NCBI RefSeq assembly: GCF_008632125.1
Contig: NZ_VWRN01000031.1
Span: 186,001 to 250,000, forward strand
Direction of reading: 5' to 3'
Source: Cupriavidus cauae
GTDB taxonomy: Bacteria; Pseudomonadota; Gammaproteobacteria; Burkholderiales; Burkholderiaceae
Length of the DNA stretch: 64,000 bases
Each line of letters opens with the position of its first letter. Position 1 is the stretch's first letter. The translations under genes were made by a program, and so were the position numbers. Below, piece after piece: positions 1 through 12,248 of this stretch. Under the pieces are notes generated by a model that saw only the letters and a list, made by a program, of their open reading frames with translations, had not been told where the DNA came from and ran no database searches.

Positions 1-1
1 G

Positions 2-1039
2 CGCGAACGGATGCTGGCATTCGCCCGCGGCCGCGAGACGCTGCCGACTGCGCTGGTGGCGCATGGCGCCAACCCGGGCATGGTGTCGGTGCTGGTCAAG
101 GCGGCCTTGATGGAGCTGGCGGGCCATGCCGGGCTGGAGGCGGTCGAACCGCGGCATCGCGCCGGCTGGGCCGCGCTCGCACGCCGTCTCGATCTACGGG
201 TCATCCAGATCAGCGAATACGATAGCCAGCAAGCGCCGGGCTTCCCGCGCGATGGCGAATTCGCCAACACCTGGTCCGCGGAGGGCTTCATCACCGAATG
301 CCTGCAGGACGCGGAACTCGGATGGGGAACGCATGAGCCCGCGCTGCCCCCCGGCGGCTACCGCCACAGTGACGGCTGCGGTGCGGCGATCGCGATCAAT
401 CGGCCGGGACATCGCACGCGCGTTCGCTCATGGTCGCCGGCGCACGGACCGTTCGACGCCTACCTGATCACGCACAACGAATCGATCTCGATCGCGGCCT
501 ACCTTACCGACGATGGTGCCCAGGGCGCCGGTGCGGCCGATGCAGCCGATGCAGCCGGCCGGCCCCCGTATCGTCCCACCGTCTACTACGCCTACCGCCC
601 CACCGCCGCCACGCTCGCCTCGATGCAGTGGCTCGACGACCGGACCGCCACGCGCGTACGCGGCGCACGCATCCTGCGCGACGAAATTGTCAGCGGCGAG
701 GACGAACTCGGCGTGCTGCTGCTCAGCGGCCGATACGGCGGCATCTGGTACGGCTCGCACCTCGGCATCGAGCGAGCGCGCACGCTGGTACCTTACAACT
801 CGGCGACGAGTCTGCAGGTCGCCTCCAGCCTGGTGGCCGGAATGCGCTGGGTGCTGGCGAACCAGCGGCGCGGCGTGGTGGAGTCCGAAGCGGTGGACTT
901 CCGTTCCGTACTCGCCGACGCAGCGCCCTGGTGGGCGCCGCTGGGCGGGCATGTCACGGACTGGCAGCCGAAGCCGGGGGCGAGGTCCCTGGTGATCGCG
1001 GACTTCCTGCCGGACTGGCCGACGACATGGCGTCGTTGA
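2..1039 (+). CDS. Homospermidine synthase, 3' part (5' end outside window)
   Basis: The frame is open from the left edge, so only about 345 C-terminal residues are present; the family is usually about 470-480 residues and the N-terminal Rossmann part lies outside. Recognisable family blocks are HGANPGMVS near the edge, ISEYDSQ, and a NTWS...GF...AELGWGTHE stretch. Homospermidine synthase is a cytoplasmic NAD-dependent enzyme of the saccharopine dehydrogenase-like fold that makes homospermidine from putrescine and/or spermidine. The next gene starts about 280 bp downstream, so this is probably the last gene of its transcript. Assignment is by motif recall; a related saccharopine-dehydrogenase-like enzyme is the main alternative. 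Confidence 0.85.
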   Translation, partial: RERMLAFARGRETLPTALVAHGANPGMVSVLVKAALMELAGHAGLEAVEPRHRAGWAALARRLDLRVIQISEYDSQQAPGFPRDGEFANTWSAEGFITECLQDAELGWGTHEPALPPGGYRHSDGCGAAIAINRPGHRTRVRSWSPAHGPFDAYLITHNESISIAAYLTDDGAQGAGAADAADAAGRPPYRPTVYYAYRPTAATLASMQWLDDRTATRVRGARILRDEIVSGEDELGVLLLSGRYGGIWYGSHLGIERARTLVPYNSATSLQVASSLVAGMRWVLANQRRGVVESEAVDFRSVLADAAPWWAPLGGHVTDWQPKPGARSLVIADFLPDWPTTWRR

Positions 1040-1322
1040 GGCGCTGCTTTATCCAATACACGGAATGGCACCATTGGCCCCACGTACCCGTGCCATCCAT
1101 TGGTGAAATCTGCGGAAACCGGCATTATTGACCGCGATCATTCCGTGCATTGCCTGGTGTATATTCGCGCCAATTCCTGGGCCATCGCCGATTTATCAGG
1201 TGGAATTGCATTTCGCCCATATTGGAATGCGATTGTCGCAACGGCTGCGTATCGGTTTGCCACGCAATACCGTTGCCCATTCGGGAGCGCCGTAAATCAA
1301 CGCATTTTTGGAGCCGGGAAAA

Positions 1323-3272
1323 ATGACAAATCTCTCGCGCCATGCCGCAATTCGCCCGCGGCACCAATTGCAGCGGCCGGCCCAATGGCTGCTGTTGCTG
1401 TGCCTGTGCTGTCTGTCGCTGCTGTCCGCATGCGGCGGCGACGATGACGATGACAAGCAGGTGCCGGCCCCAACCCCGACGCAGCAGGCGCCCGCCGGCC
1501 TCAGCTATGGCATGTCGTCGGCCGTCTACGAGGTCGACAAGCCCATCGTGCCCAATCATCCCAGTGCGAGCGGCGGGGCGATCGAGCGCTACACCATCGC
1601 ACCGGCGTTGCCGGAAGGGTTGGTTCTCGATGCCGCCACGGGGATTATCTCGGGGACGCCCGCCGCGGTCACTCCCTCGACAGTCCATGTCGTGACGGCG
1701 CGGAACGGCGCCGGCAGCGCGACCGCCAGGGTGCAGATCGAAGTGCGGAAGACAACGGTGGCCCCAAGCCAGCTGGCTTACCGGGAGCCCGCCGTCGTCT
1801 ACACCGTGGGTGTGCCCATTGCCGCGAACGGACCGACCAACGGTGGCGGACCGATCGATGCCTACACCATCACGCCCGCGCTGCCCGCGGGGCTCGCGTT
1901 CGATACGCAGACGGGCGTGATCACTGGCACGCCAGCCGCCGCGGCGGCGGAGGCGACCTATACCGTGACGGGACGCAATGCGGCCGGGGAAGCGACGGCG
2001 ACGCTGCGCATCGCCGTGGAAGCCGCCGTTGTGGCTCCATCCGGCCTTGCCTATGCGCAGGCGTCCGCGCTGTATGTCGCCGGCGAAGCGATCGTTCCCA
2101 ACACGCCTGTCGTCACCGGCGGCGCGGCGGCGAGCTTTTCGGTGAGCCCCGCCTTGCCCGCCGGCCTGAGCCTGAACAGCCAGACCGGCGTGATTGCCGG
2201 CACCGCCACCACGATCCAGCCGCAAGCCGTGTACACGGTTACCGCGGCCAACCGGGCCGGCAGTACGCAGGCCACGGTCCGGATCGGCGTGACCGCCCGC
2301 GGCAGCTGGATAACGGCGCATTCGCTGCCGGGTCCCATGCACTACATGTCCGCGACGAGCCTGAACAATGGCAAGGTCCTCGTGGCCGGCGGCTACCTTG
2401 CGTCGGCGGCCAGTGTTTCGGCGTTTCTCTATGACCCGGTCACCGATCTCTGGGCAGCGACGGCGAGCATGGTCAGTGCCCATGTCGAGGCGACCGCTAC
2501 GCGTCTGCAAGACGGGCGGGTGCTCGTCGCCGGAGGCAACACGGCGACGGCGGAGCTCTACGATCCGGCCACCGGCACCTGGCAGTCGGCCGGCAGCATG
2601 GCGTACAGCCGCACCCGGCATACCGCTTCGCTGCTGCCGGACGGCAAGGTGCTGGTGATCGGCAGCAGCACCAGCGGGGCGGCGTCCACGACGGCGGAAC
2701 GGTACGATCCGGCCACCAATACCTGGACGTTGCTGGCGACGCCGCTGGCCTTTTCGCGGGGGCAGCATGCGGCAACGCTGCTGCCGGGCGGCGATACGGT
2801 GCTTCTGGTGGGTGGTCTCGGCCCGGGTTCCGCGGTGGCGGAGCTGTATCCGGTTGCCGATACCGGCAGCAGCACGCCGCTGGCGTTCCCCGGCAGCACC
2901 AGCACAGTGGCCGAGTCCGTGTTGTTGGCCAATGGGAAGGTCCTGATGACAGGCGCAGGCAATACGGCGTGGCTCTATGATCCTGTCGCGTCGACATGGA
3001 CGCCCAGCACCATGCATGCCGGACGTTTCCTGCCCGCGATGGCGCTTCTGGCGGACGGTCGCGTGCTTGTCGCTGGCGGCGCCACCTCGGCGGGCACAAC
3101 GGCGACCGCGGAAATTTATAACCCGGACGTCAACGTCTGGACCGTGGCAACCAGCATGTCGAGGCCACGCAGCCGGGCCGCGCCATCGCTGCTCCAGGAC
3201 GGCAGCGTTCTGGTTGTCGGCGGTGCCGATTCGAGCGGCAATCTCGACATCGTGGAAAGGTATCGACCGTAG
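1323..3272 (+). CDS. Lipoprotein with three putative-Ig (He_PIG) repeats and a seven-motif kelch propeller
   Basis: The 649-residue product starts at ATG 1323, chosen over an upstream in-frame TTG because a GGAG ribosome site sits 8 bp before it. A hydrophobic signal ends in the lipobox LLSAC (Cys37), followed by a run of five Asp. Three tandem domains of about 90 residues (about 55-325) each carry a 'GL..D..TG.I.GTP' signature typical of He_PIG folds. The rest (about 330-649) has seven repeats of the form (N/D)G.VLV.GG, the kelch/galactose-oxidase-N pattern, so one complete seven-bladed propeller is likely. It should be anchored in the outer membrane and exposed to periplasm or surface. No catalytic residues were recognised; binding or adhesion is a guess. 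It stands alone between unrelated neighbours. Confidence 0.8.
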   Translation: MTNLSRHAAIRPRHQLQRPAQWLLLLCLCCLSLLSACGGDDDDDKQVPAPTPTQQAPAGLSYGMSSAVYEVDKPIVPNHPSASGGAIERYTIAPALPEGLVLDAATGIISGTPAAVTPSTVHVVTARNGAGSATARVQIEVRKTTVAPSQLAYREPAVVYTVGVPIAANGPTNGGGPIDAYTITPALPAGLAFDTQTGVITGTPAAAAAEATYTVTGRNAAGEATATLRIAVEAAVVAPSGLAYAQASALYVAGEAIVPNTPVVTGGAAASFSVSPALPAGLSLNSQTGVIAGTATTIQPQAVYTVTAANRAGSTQATVRIGVTARGSWITAHSLPGPMHYMSATSLNNGKVLVAGGYLASAASVSAFLYDPVTDLWAATASMVSAHVEATATRLQDGRVLVAGGNTATAELYDPATGTWQSAGSMAYSRTRHTASLLPDGKVLVIGSSTSGAASTTAERYDPATNTWTLLATPLAFSRGQHAATLLPGGDTVLLVGGLGPGSAVAELYPVADTGSSTPLAFPGSTSTVAESVLLANGKVLMTGAGNTAWLYDPVASTWTPSTMHAGRFLPAMALLADGRVLVAGGATSAGTTATAEIYNPDVNVWTVATSMSRPRSRAAPSLLQDGSVLVVGGADSSGNLDIVERYRP

Positions 3273-3310
3273 ACCGGGCCCGGCTCGGATTGCCAACTCC
3301 AACAAGAAAC

Positions 3311-3328
3311 CCCCGCCAGCAGGCGGGG
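3311..3328. terminator. Intrinsic terminator hairpin between convergent genes
   Basis: A perfect 7-bp stem CCCCGCC/GGCGGGG with loop AGCA. On the minus strand it is followed by GTTTCTTGTT, so it fits best as the terminator of the SDR gene; it may also stop the lipoprotein transcript from the other side. Confidence 0.65.
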
Positions 3329-3386
3329 TCTGATTCAGGCGACTCGGGTAGCCACCGCGCCATGCGCCGACGCGCTTGGCGGCGTC

Positions 3387-4148
3387 TCAGCCCACCGGGA
3401 TCGGCGTGGCCGCGATGCTCTCGTTGAAGCCATTGACGAACGCATGCTCTGCGGCGCCGGGGTTGTCGCGCAACGGACGTGCCGCTTCGACCAGCACTTC
3501 TTCCGCATCGGTCGCCAGCGCCGCCATGGTCTGCTCGATGAAGGCATCGAGCGGCATCGCGCGCGGGTCGTCGCTCTTCTGGATCAGGTCCGTGTTGACC
3601 CAGGGCGGCGCGATTTCCTGCACGCGCACCGAGGTGTGGCGCAACATGAAGCGCTGCGACAGCGCGTAGGAATGCAGTGCGGCCTTGGTCGCCGAGTACA
3701 CCGCGGTGTTGGCAAGCGGCACGTACGCCAGCACCGACGTGTTGTGGATCACCACCGAGCGCGGCTGGCGCTTCAGGTGTTCGATCAGCGCCGAGGTCAT
3801 GCGGATCGGGCCGAGCAGGTTGGTGGTCACGGTGGCCTGCATGGTCGCCTCGTCGATCGCGGCGTCGGCCTGATCGAAGGGCATGATGCCGGCGTTGTTG
3901 ATCAGCACGTTGAGCCCGGGATGGCGGGCAGTCAGCTCGCTTGCCGCGCGCGCGATGCTTGCGGGGTCGGCGATATCCAGCTCCACCGCGTCCATGCCCG
4001 GGTTGGCCTTGGTCACTTCGTCCAGCAGATGCTTGCGGCGGCCGCCGACGATGACCTGGTTGCCGAGCTTGTGGAACGCTTCCGCCAGGGCGCGGCCGAT
4101 GCCGGAGGTGCCGCCGGTGATGAAGATGGTGTTGTCGGTGAGTTGCAT
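3387..4148 (-). CDS. Short-chain dehydrogenase/reductase (DltE-like classical SDR)
   Basis: A 253-residue cytoplasmic oxidoreductase with a complete classical SDR set: TGGTSGIG cofactor loop at residues 11-18, NNAG at 84-87, and the Ser138, Tyr151, Lys155 triad (YSATK). The start at 4148 is preceded by AGGA 7 bp upstream, better than an in-frame start 17 codons earlier. Overall it resembles the DltE-like SDR group found in many proteobacteria; the substrate cannot be read from sequence. It is transcribed divergently from the DJ-1/AraC regulator across a 242-bp gap, which suggests that regulator controls it. Confidence 0.85.
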   Translation of the reverse strand: MQLTDNTIFITGGTSGIGRALAEAFHKLGNQVIVGGRRKHLLDEVTKANPGMDAVELDIADPASIARAASELTARHPGLNVLINNAGIMPFDQADAAIDEATMQATVTTNLLGPIRMTSALIEHLKRQPRSVVIHNTSVLAYVPLANTAVYSATKAALHSYALSQRFMLRHTSVRVQEIAPPWVNTDLIQKSDDPRAMPLDAFIEQTMAALATDAEEVLVEAARPLRDNPGAAEHAFVNGFNESIAATPIPVG

Positions 4149-4390
4149 GTCGATGTCCTGTATCGCTGTATCGGTCAAAGGGGATTCGGCAGCTCGCACT
4201 GGAGCCCATTGGCCCTGCCGTGCCGCCGGTGCCCGATGCGTTGCCGTCCGAGCTCATTCTGGTGGAAACCGGCGATGGCTCAAATGACCAAAAAACCGCA
4301 ATAAGGGACACGGCGAAAGGCCGGCCGATTGGCGGCCCTGCCGCTACAATGGCCGGCATCCAATCGGCGGAACCCTCCAAAGGGGACATC

Positions 4391-5374
4391 ATGAGCGCGC
4401 GCATTGCCCTGGTCGTCTATCCCGGCTTTCAGATCCTCGACATGGCGGCACTGACCGTCTTCGAGCTGGCGAACGAGCTGTCGTCGCAACCGCGCTACGA
4501 GATTGCGGTGGTGTCCGCCGACGGCGGCATGGTGGCCGGATCGTCGCGCGTCAAGATCGAGACGCAGGCAATCGGCCGGCGGCACTACGACACCTTGCTG
4601 GTCGCTGGCACCACGACGCAGGCCCCCACCGAGCCCGCGCTGATCGCCCAGTTGCGACGAGCGGCGCCACGCGCCAGGCGCATCGCCAGCATCTGCACCG
4701 GTGCCTTCATCGTGGCGGAGGCGGGACTGCTGGACGGACGCCGGGCCACGACGCACTGGGCGCTGGCGCGCGAACTGCAGCAGCGTTTTCCCGCGGTGCA
4801 GGTCGATGAGGACAAGATCTTCGTCAACGACGGGCCGGTGTGGACGTCGGCGGGCATGACGGCCTGCATCGACCTCGCGCTGGCCCTGGTGATGGCGGAC
4901 CTCGGCGATGCGCTGGCCAAATCCATCTCGCGGATGATGGTGGTGCATTACCGCCGTACGGGCGGGCAATCGCAGTTCTCCACGCTGGCTGCGCTCGAAC
5001 CCAAGTCCGACCGCGTCCGGCTCGCGCTCGACTTCGCGCGCGAACATCTGCACGAGCCGTTATCGGTCGAACAGCTTGCCGAGCACGTGCATTGGAGCAA
5101 GCGGCATTTCAGCCGGGCGTTCCAGGCGGAGACGGGCATGTCGCCGGCAAAGGCGATCGAGAAGCTCCGGCTCGAGGCGGCCCATGCGCTGATCGAGGCA
5201 GGAGAGACCTCGATCGGCAGAGTCGCGGCGCAAACGGGATTCGGCGACGAGGAACGGATGCGGCGGGCCTTCCTGCGTTCGCTGGGCAGGCCGCCGCAGG
5301 CGCTGGTACGGGAAACGCGGGCGCGCCGCGGCGGCGACGGCTTTGCGGGCGCAGGGGCATTGCGCGCGGCATAG
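4391..5374 (+). CDS. GlxA-type transcriptional regulator (DJ-1/PfpI domain plus AraC HTH)
   Basis: A 327-residue regulator. Residues about 5-165 form a DJ-1/PfpI-like domain with the conserved nucleophile-elbow Cys (Cys102 in SICTGAF). Residues about 218-318 form an AraC/XylS double helix-turn-helix. ATG 4391 is chosen because it follows a purine-rich AAAGGGG site and begins the fold (MSARIALVVYPGF); a longer in-frame start at 4220 would add a segment overlapping the promoter region. A TACAAT -10-like box lies at 4345-4350. The divergent SDR gene is a likely target. The inducer is unknown; in this family the DJ-1 domain usually senses a small ligand rather than acting as a protease. Confidence 0.85.
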   Translation: MSARIALVVYPGFQILDMAALTVFELANELSSQPRYEIAVVSADGGMVAGSSRVKIETQAIGRRHYDTLLVAGTTTQAPTEPALIAQLRRAAPRARRIASICTGAFIVAEAGLLDGRRATTHWALARELQQRFPAVQVDEDKIFVNDGPVWTSAGMTACIDLALALVMADLGDALAKSISRMMVVHYRRTGGQSQFSTLAALEPKSDRVRLALDFAREHLHEPLSVEQLAEHVHWSKRHFSRAFQAETGMSPAKAIEKLRLEAAHALIEAGETSIGRVAAQTGFGDEERMRRAFLRSLGRPPQALVRETRARRGGDGFAGAGALRAA

Positions 5375-5477
5375 TGCGCGGCCTGGCAGCCGACCGACCT
5401 GCAACAGTGCCGTGGCGAGTCTTGTGCCAGGGGCATACGCGGACAACAATACGGTCCGCACACAAGGAGGCAAACCA

Positions 5478-6014
5478 GTGACCACCGCACACGTCTTCAT
5501 CGCCACCAGCCTCGATGGCTTCATCGCCCGCCCCGACGGCGATATCGGCTGGCTGCTGCAGCGCGACGATCCCGACGAGGACCATGGCTACACGGAATTC
5601 ATCGCGGACAAGGACCTGATCGTGATGGGACGCGGCAGCTATGAGAAGGTGCTGAGCTTCGATCCATGGCCTTACGACCGGCCCGTGCTCGTGCTGTCCA
5701 GGCAATTGGCGGACACGCCGGTGCCCGAGGCGCTGAAGGGCAAGGTCCGCTTCGCCAACTGGACGCCGACGGAAGCGATGGAGGCACTGGCGCGCGAGAA
5801 CGTACGTCGCGTGTATGTCGACGGCGGGCAGCTGGTGCAGTCGTTCCTGCGCGATGGCCTGATCGCGGACATGGTGATCACCACGGTGCCGGTGCTGATC
5901 GGCTCCGGCAGGCCGTTGTTCGGCGCACTGCCGCACGACATCGACCTTGCGCTGGTATCGAGCCGCAGCTTTCCTTCGGGGCTGGTGCAGTCGACTTATC
6001 GGGTGATGCCTTGA
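5478..6014 (+). CDS. RibD C-terminal/dihydrofolate reductase-fold protein
   Basis: A 178-residue cytoplasmic protein beginning at GTG 5478, which follows a perfect AAGGAGG site 7 bp upstream; no ATG alternative has comparable support. The N-terminus (ATSLDGFIARPDGDIGWL) and a later GSGRPLF loop are typical of the RibD-C family, small NADPH-dependent reductases with a dihydrofolate-reductase fold (often annotated YyaP/YwjB-like). The real substrate is unknown and a role in folate or riboflavin synthesis should not be assumed. It lies about 100 bp downstream of, and codirectional with, the GlxA-type regulator. Its stop codon is the first copy of a 9-bp tandem array. Confidence 0.75.
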   Translation: MTTAHVFIATSLDGFIARPDGDIGWLLQRDDPDEDHGYTEFIADKDLIVMGRGSYEKVLSFDPWPYDRPVLVLSRQLADTPVPEALKGKVRFANWTPTEAMEALARENVRRVYVDGGQLVQSFLRDGLIADMVITTVPVLIGSGRPLFGALPHDIDLALVSSRSFPSGLVQSTYRVMP

Positions 6015-6053
6015 ATGTCCTGAATGCCCCGAGTCTTCTGAATCTTCTGAGCC
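6009..6053. repeat. 9-bp tandem array containing the reductase stop codon (5 units)
   Basis: Units read CCTTGAATG, TCCTGAATG, CCCCGAGTC, TTCTGAATC, TTCTGAGCC. The first unit holds the stop codon of the reductase gene. Because the unit is 9 bp, TGA recurs in the same frame at 6021, 6039 and 6048, giving three back-up stops. Confidence 0.75.
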
Positions 6054-6059
6054 GGCCAT

Positions 6060-6091
6060 AAAAAAACGCCCGGCCGTTGAACGGTCGGGCG
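6060..6091 (-). terminator. Terminator of gyrB
   Basis: An 11-bp stem at 6067-6077/6081-6091 (one G.U pair) with loop TGA, followed on the minus strand by seven T. It lies 45 bp after the gyrB stop codon. Confidence 0.85.
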
Positions 6092-6136
6092 TCTTGCCTC
6101 GGCTTGAACAGGCCGCCATGCTACGGCGCTGCGCGA

Positions 6137-8668
<2,532 letters not shown>

Positions 8669-8886
8669 CTACTCACGGCAAATGCGGGGAGCGCGGCGCG
8701 CCGGGTTACGACGCGGCCATCGGCCCTCCGCATGGCGGTTACATAAAAACGGCAAAGGGGCGGATCGCCATGATCCTGCCCCTGCTACTGCGGGTCGGTC
8801 GCGCGGGCTGTTTGCCCGCTGCGAGAGCCGTAGCCTGCCGTTCGATGCTCCGGATTCTGCGTATCTTGCGATCCTTTACCGGAACA

Positions 8887-10002
8887 TCAGATGCGCATCG
8901 GCATGACGACGTACTTGAAGTTGTCGTCTTCCGGCACGGTGATCAGCGCGCTCGAATTCGAGTCGCCGAGGCTGACCTGGACCTGCTCGCTCTTGAGGTT
9001 GCCCAGCACGTCGAGCAGATAGGTCACGTTGAAGCCGATATCGAGCGCATCGCCCGAATAATCGAGTTCGAGCTCTTCCTGCGCCTCTTCCTGATCGGCG
9101 TTGGTCGAGCTGATTTTCAGGGTATGCGTATCGAGAATGCAGCGCACGCCCTTGAACTTGTCGGTGGTCAGGATCGCGGTGCGTTGCAGCGCCTGCTGCA
9201 GCTTGATGCGATCGATCGCGAAGGCGTTCTTGTAGCCCTTCGGAATCACGCGCTGGAAATCGGGGAACTTGCCTTCCACCAGCTTCGAGATCAGTTCGAC
9301 ATTGGCGAAGGTGAACTTGATCTGGTTCGCGGCCAGCTGCACCTGCACCGGGTCGTCGTTGTCCTCGAGCAGGCGTTGCAGTTCCAGGATGGTCTTGCGC
9401 GGGATGATGACTTCCTGGCGCGCGCCGGCGCCCGCCGCTTCCTGTTCGAGCTCGACCGCGCAATAGGCGAGGCGGTGGCCGTCGGTGGCGACCGCCATCA
9501 GCTTCTTGCCGTCGACCACCAGCAGCATGCCGTTCAGGTAGTAGCGGATGTCCTGCTGGGCCATGGCGAAATGCACCATCGCCAGCAGATGCTTGAAGGT
9601 CTTCTGCGGCAGCGTGACGCTGGCGTTGAATTCGGTGGCTTCGGCGACCGTGGGGAATTCCTCGGCGGCCAGCGTCTGCAGCGCGAAACGGCTCTTGCCC
9701 GATTGCACCGTCATCCGCTTGTCCGACAGCGACAGCGCGACATCGCCGTCGGGCATCGCACGCAGGATATCGAGCAGCTTGCGCGCGGCCACGGTGGTGG
9801 CCACGTCGTCGCTGCCGACGCCGCATTCGGCGTGCGTGGTGATCTGGATTTCGATATCGGTGGACAGGAAGGAGACGTTGGCGCCGGACTTGCGGATCAG
9901 CAGGTTGGCCAGGATCGGGAGGGTGTGGCGGCGCTCCACGATGCCGCTCACGATTTGCAGCGGACGCAGCAGATTGTCTCGCGAGGTTTTGACCAATTGC
10001 AT
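8887..10002 (-). CDS. dnaN: DNA polymerase III beta subunit (sliding clamp)
   Basis: A 371-residue protein beginning MQLVKTSRDNLLRPLQIVSGIVE and ending in the family's YVVMPMRI, which packs near the hydrophobic protein-binding pocket. The length is standard for the clamp, a ring dimer that tethers polymerase III and other proteins to DNA. The start at 10002 follows AGGA. It lies 322 bp downstream of dnaA, with a good candidate promoter of its own in that gap, so it is probably transcribed both with dnaA and independently. Confidence 0.97.
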   Translation of the reverse strand: MQLVKTSRDNLLRPLQIVSGIVERRHTLPILANLLIRKSGANVSFLSTDIEIQITTHAECGVGSDDVATTVAARKLLDILRAMPDGDVALSLSDKRMTVQSGKSRFALQTLAAEEFPTVAEATEFNASVTLPQKTFKHLLAMVHFAMAQQDIRYYLNGMLLVVDGKKLMAVATDGHRLAYCAVELEQEAAGAGARQEVIIPRKTILELQRLLEDNDDPVQVQLAANQIKFTFANVELISKLVEGKFPDFQRVIPKGYKNAFAIDRIKLQQALQRTAILTTDKFKGVRCILDTHTLKISSTNADQEEAQEELELDYSGDALDIGFNVTYLLDVLGNLKSEQVQVSLGDSNSSALITVPEDDNFKYVVMPMRI

Positions 10003-10324
10003 TGAATATGTCCTTCGTCGTTTATAGTCAGCGTCCGCCGGGTGTCTTGGACAACTCCAAAATCACTTAGGAATCAAGGAGTTAATGTCGCATTTTACCT
10101 CGGATCGGGCGGCTCGGCAAAGCCGGACGATGTGTGGCTGGTCTGCATATTGTGCATGAAAAGCCACGATCCCCCAATATTTGCCGGCGGCCCGCAAAGC
10201 CTTGTTCCGCGCGGGTTTGCGGGTCGCCACCGGGCTTTTCCGCGTCCCGCGGCAGCGCGCGGCGCGCAGACCACAGTATGCCAGCCCGCCGCACCCGTCC
10301 CCCAAAATCCCCGGCGCCGGGTTT
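10003..10324. other. dnaA-dnaN intergenic region
   Basis: A 322-bp gap without a supported gene. It holds the candidate dnaN promoter. Next to the dnaA stop is a GC-rich self-complementary CCCGGCGCCGGG followed on the minus strand by ATTTTGG, a weak attenuator or terminator at best. Confidence 0.6.
10092..10120 (-). promoter_or_regulatory. Candidate sigma-70 promoter of dnaN
   Basis: On the minus strand, TTGCCG (10120-10115), a 17-bp spacer, then TAAAAT (10097-10092). Transcription would start near 10085, giving a leader of about 80 nt before the dnaN ATG. This is consensus matching only. Confidence 0.5.
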
Positions 10325-12034
10325 TCAACCCTTCAGGGTCTGTTCCAGAACGTGCAGTTCGTGATTGAGCTGGGCATCCTTGCTGCGCTCGTCGGCGATC
10401 TTGCGTACCGCGTGCAGCACGGTGGTGTGGTCGCGCCCCCCGAACAGCTCGCCGATCTCGGGCAGGCTCTTCTGCGTCAGTTCCTTGGCCAGATACATCG
10501 CGATCTGCCGCGGCCGCGCGATATTGGCAGGCCGCTTTTTGGAATACATATCGGCGACCTTGATGTTGTAGAAGTCGGCGCAGGTCTTCTGAATGTTTTC
10601 TACCGAAATCTGCCGGTTCTGTACGGTCAGCAAGTCCTTCAGCGCTTCGCGGGTGACCTCGATCGTGATGTCCTTGCCGTGGAAGTTCGAGAACGCGAGG
10701 ATCTTGCGCAGCGCGCCTTCCAGTTCGCGCACGTTCGAGCGCAGATGCTTGGCGACGAAGAAGGCCACTTCCTCCGGCACCGAAACGTTTTCCGCGGCGG
10801 CCTTCTTCATCAGGATCGCGACGCGCATTTCCAGCTCGGGCGGCTCGATGGCGACGGTCAGGCCCGAGTCGAAGCGCGAGATCAGCCGATCATCGATGCC
10901 GGTGATTTCCTTCGGATAGGTATCGCTGGTGATGATGACCTGGGCACGATTGGCGATCAGCGCCTCGAACGCGTAGAAGAATTCTTCCTGCGTGCGGTTC
11001 TTGCCGGAGAAGAACTGGATGTCGTCGATCAGCAACAGGTCGAGCGAGTGGTAATAGCGCTTGAACTCGTCGAACGCCTTGCGCTGATACGCCTTGACCA
11101 CATCGGAGACGTACTGCTCGGCATGGATATAGCGGATCCGGGCGCGCGGGTTCTCCATCAGCATGAAGTTGCCGATCGCGTGGATCAGGTGGGTCTTGCC
11201 GAGGCCGACGCCGCCATACAGATAGAGCGGGTTGTACGACTTGCCCGGATTGTTGGCGACCTGGATCGCCGCGGCGCGCGCCAGCTGGTTCGCCTTGCCG
11301 GTGACGAAATTGTCGAAGGTCAGGATCGGGTTGAGCCGCGAGCGCTCGTGGACCGTGTCGGCCGGCTGCTGGCCGGGCATCGGTTGCTGCGCGACGCGAT
11401 ACGAGCGGGCCGCGGCCTCGGCCGGGTCCAGTTGCGGCACGTCGACATCGACCACGTCGGCGCCGATCGGCTGGCCGCCACCGGGGTAGGGAGCGGCCTG
11501 CGGGTTGCCCATGCCGGCGCCGATGCCGCCGTGGATGCCGCCATAGCCCGCCGGCGCGGCAACGCCGGCACCGGGCTGCTCCGGTGCGCCGTACATCAGC
11601 GCGCCCGGACCGGGCCCCTGGCCGCCGTGCGCCGGCGGCTGGCCCATCGCCTGGCCCGCGCCGTAGGCCGGCGCCAGATGGGCGGCCGGACCCACGCCGC
11701 CGGGGGCGGCCGGATCCTGGGCAGGACCGTACGGGCCGCCCGGATTGCCGGGGGCCTGATAGCCGTTCGCTGCCGCACGCCCCGACGCCGTAGGGTCGAG
11801 GACGAAGTGGACGCTCACCTGCGCTTCCCAGTACTCGCAGGCCAGCGCGGTGATGCGCCCGGAGAACTGGCTCTTGACCCAGTCGAGCTTGAAGCGGTTG
11901 GGCGCGGCAATGCGCAGCGACAGGGCGTTCTCATCGAACGCGACCGGCGCGAGCGGCTTGATCCAGGTTTTGAACTGTTGAGGCGTCAGTTCGCGCTCGA
12001 GCTGCGCGGCTGCCGCCTGCCAGAAATCTTGCAT
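10325..12034 (-). CDS. dnaA: Chromosomal replication initiator protein DnaA
   Basis: A 569-residue AAA+ initiator. Domain I begins [17 protein letters not shown]; the upstream in-frame extension is rejected because this is the canonical N-terminus. Domain II is a long Gly/Pro/Ala-rich linker of well over 100 residues, longer than in E. coli. Domain III has Walker A (GGVGLGKTH) and Walker B (LLIDDIQ) motifs. Domain IV has the DnaA-box-binding signature [11 protein letters not shown]. It binds 9-mers in the adjacent origin and melts the AT-rich element. A DnaA-box match overlapping its predicted -35 box suggests autorepression. The leader is about 200 nt, with weak Shine-Dalgarno support at the ATG. 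Confidence 0.97.
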   Translation of the reverse strand: MQDFWQAAAAQLERELTPQQFKTWIKPLAPVAFDENALSLRIAAPNRFKLDWVKSQFSGRITALACEYWEAQVSVHFVLDPTASGRAAANGYQAPGNPGGPYGPAQDPAAPGGVGPAAHLAPAYGAGQAMGQPPAHGGQGPGPGALMYGAPEQPGAGVAAPAGYGGIHGGIGAGMGNPQAAPYPGGGQPIGADVVDVDVPQLDPAEAAARSYRVAQQPMPGQQPADTVHERSRLNPILTFDNFVTGKANQLARAAAIQVANNPGKSYNPLYLYGGVGLGKTHLIHAIGNFMLMENPRARIRYIHAEQYVSDVVKAYQRKAFDEFKRYYHSLDLLLIDDIQFFSGKNRTQEEFFYAFEALIANRAQVIITSDTYPKEITGIDDRLISRFDSGLTVAIEPPELEMRVAILMKKAAAENVSVPEEVAFFVAKHLRSNVRELEGALRKILAFSNFHGKDITIEVTREALKDLLTVQNRQISVENIQKTCADFYNIKVADMYSKKRPANIARPRQIAMYLAKELTQKSLPEIGELFGGRDHTTVLHAVRKIADERSKDAQLNHELHVLEQTLKG

Positions 12035-12248
12035 CGGTTGTTGTTGGGTAGTGCCACGGCTGCCTGGCGTCACGTCAGCAGTCTTTCGAGTCCCAATAAA
12101 AAAGGGCGCCGCTGTCTCCCGAGTGCCGGCATGACCGCTACCGCAGCCGGCTTGTCGGATCCCCCGCCCGCCAAGCCGCCTAACCGTCATGTCCTGCACA
12201 CCTCGGGTTGTGCGTGCGCCACGCAGGCCGTGTTGTGTTTGGACCGGG

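Noticed and set aside
12060..12110. Attenuator in the dnaA leader (six-T run on the minus strand near 12100)
   Set aside because: No stable stem directly before the T run could be drawn.
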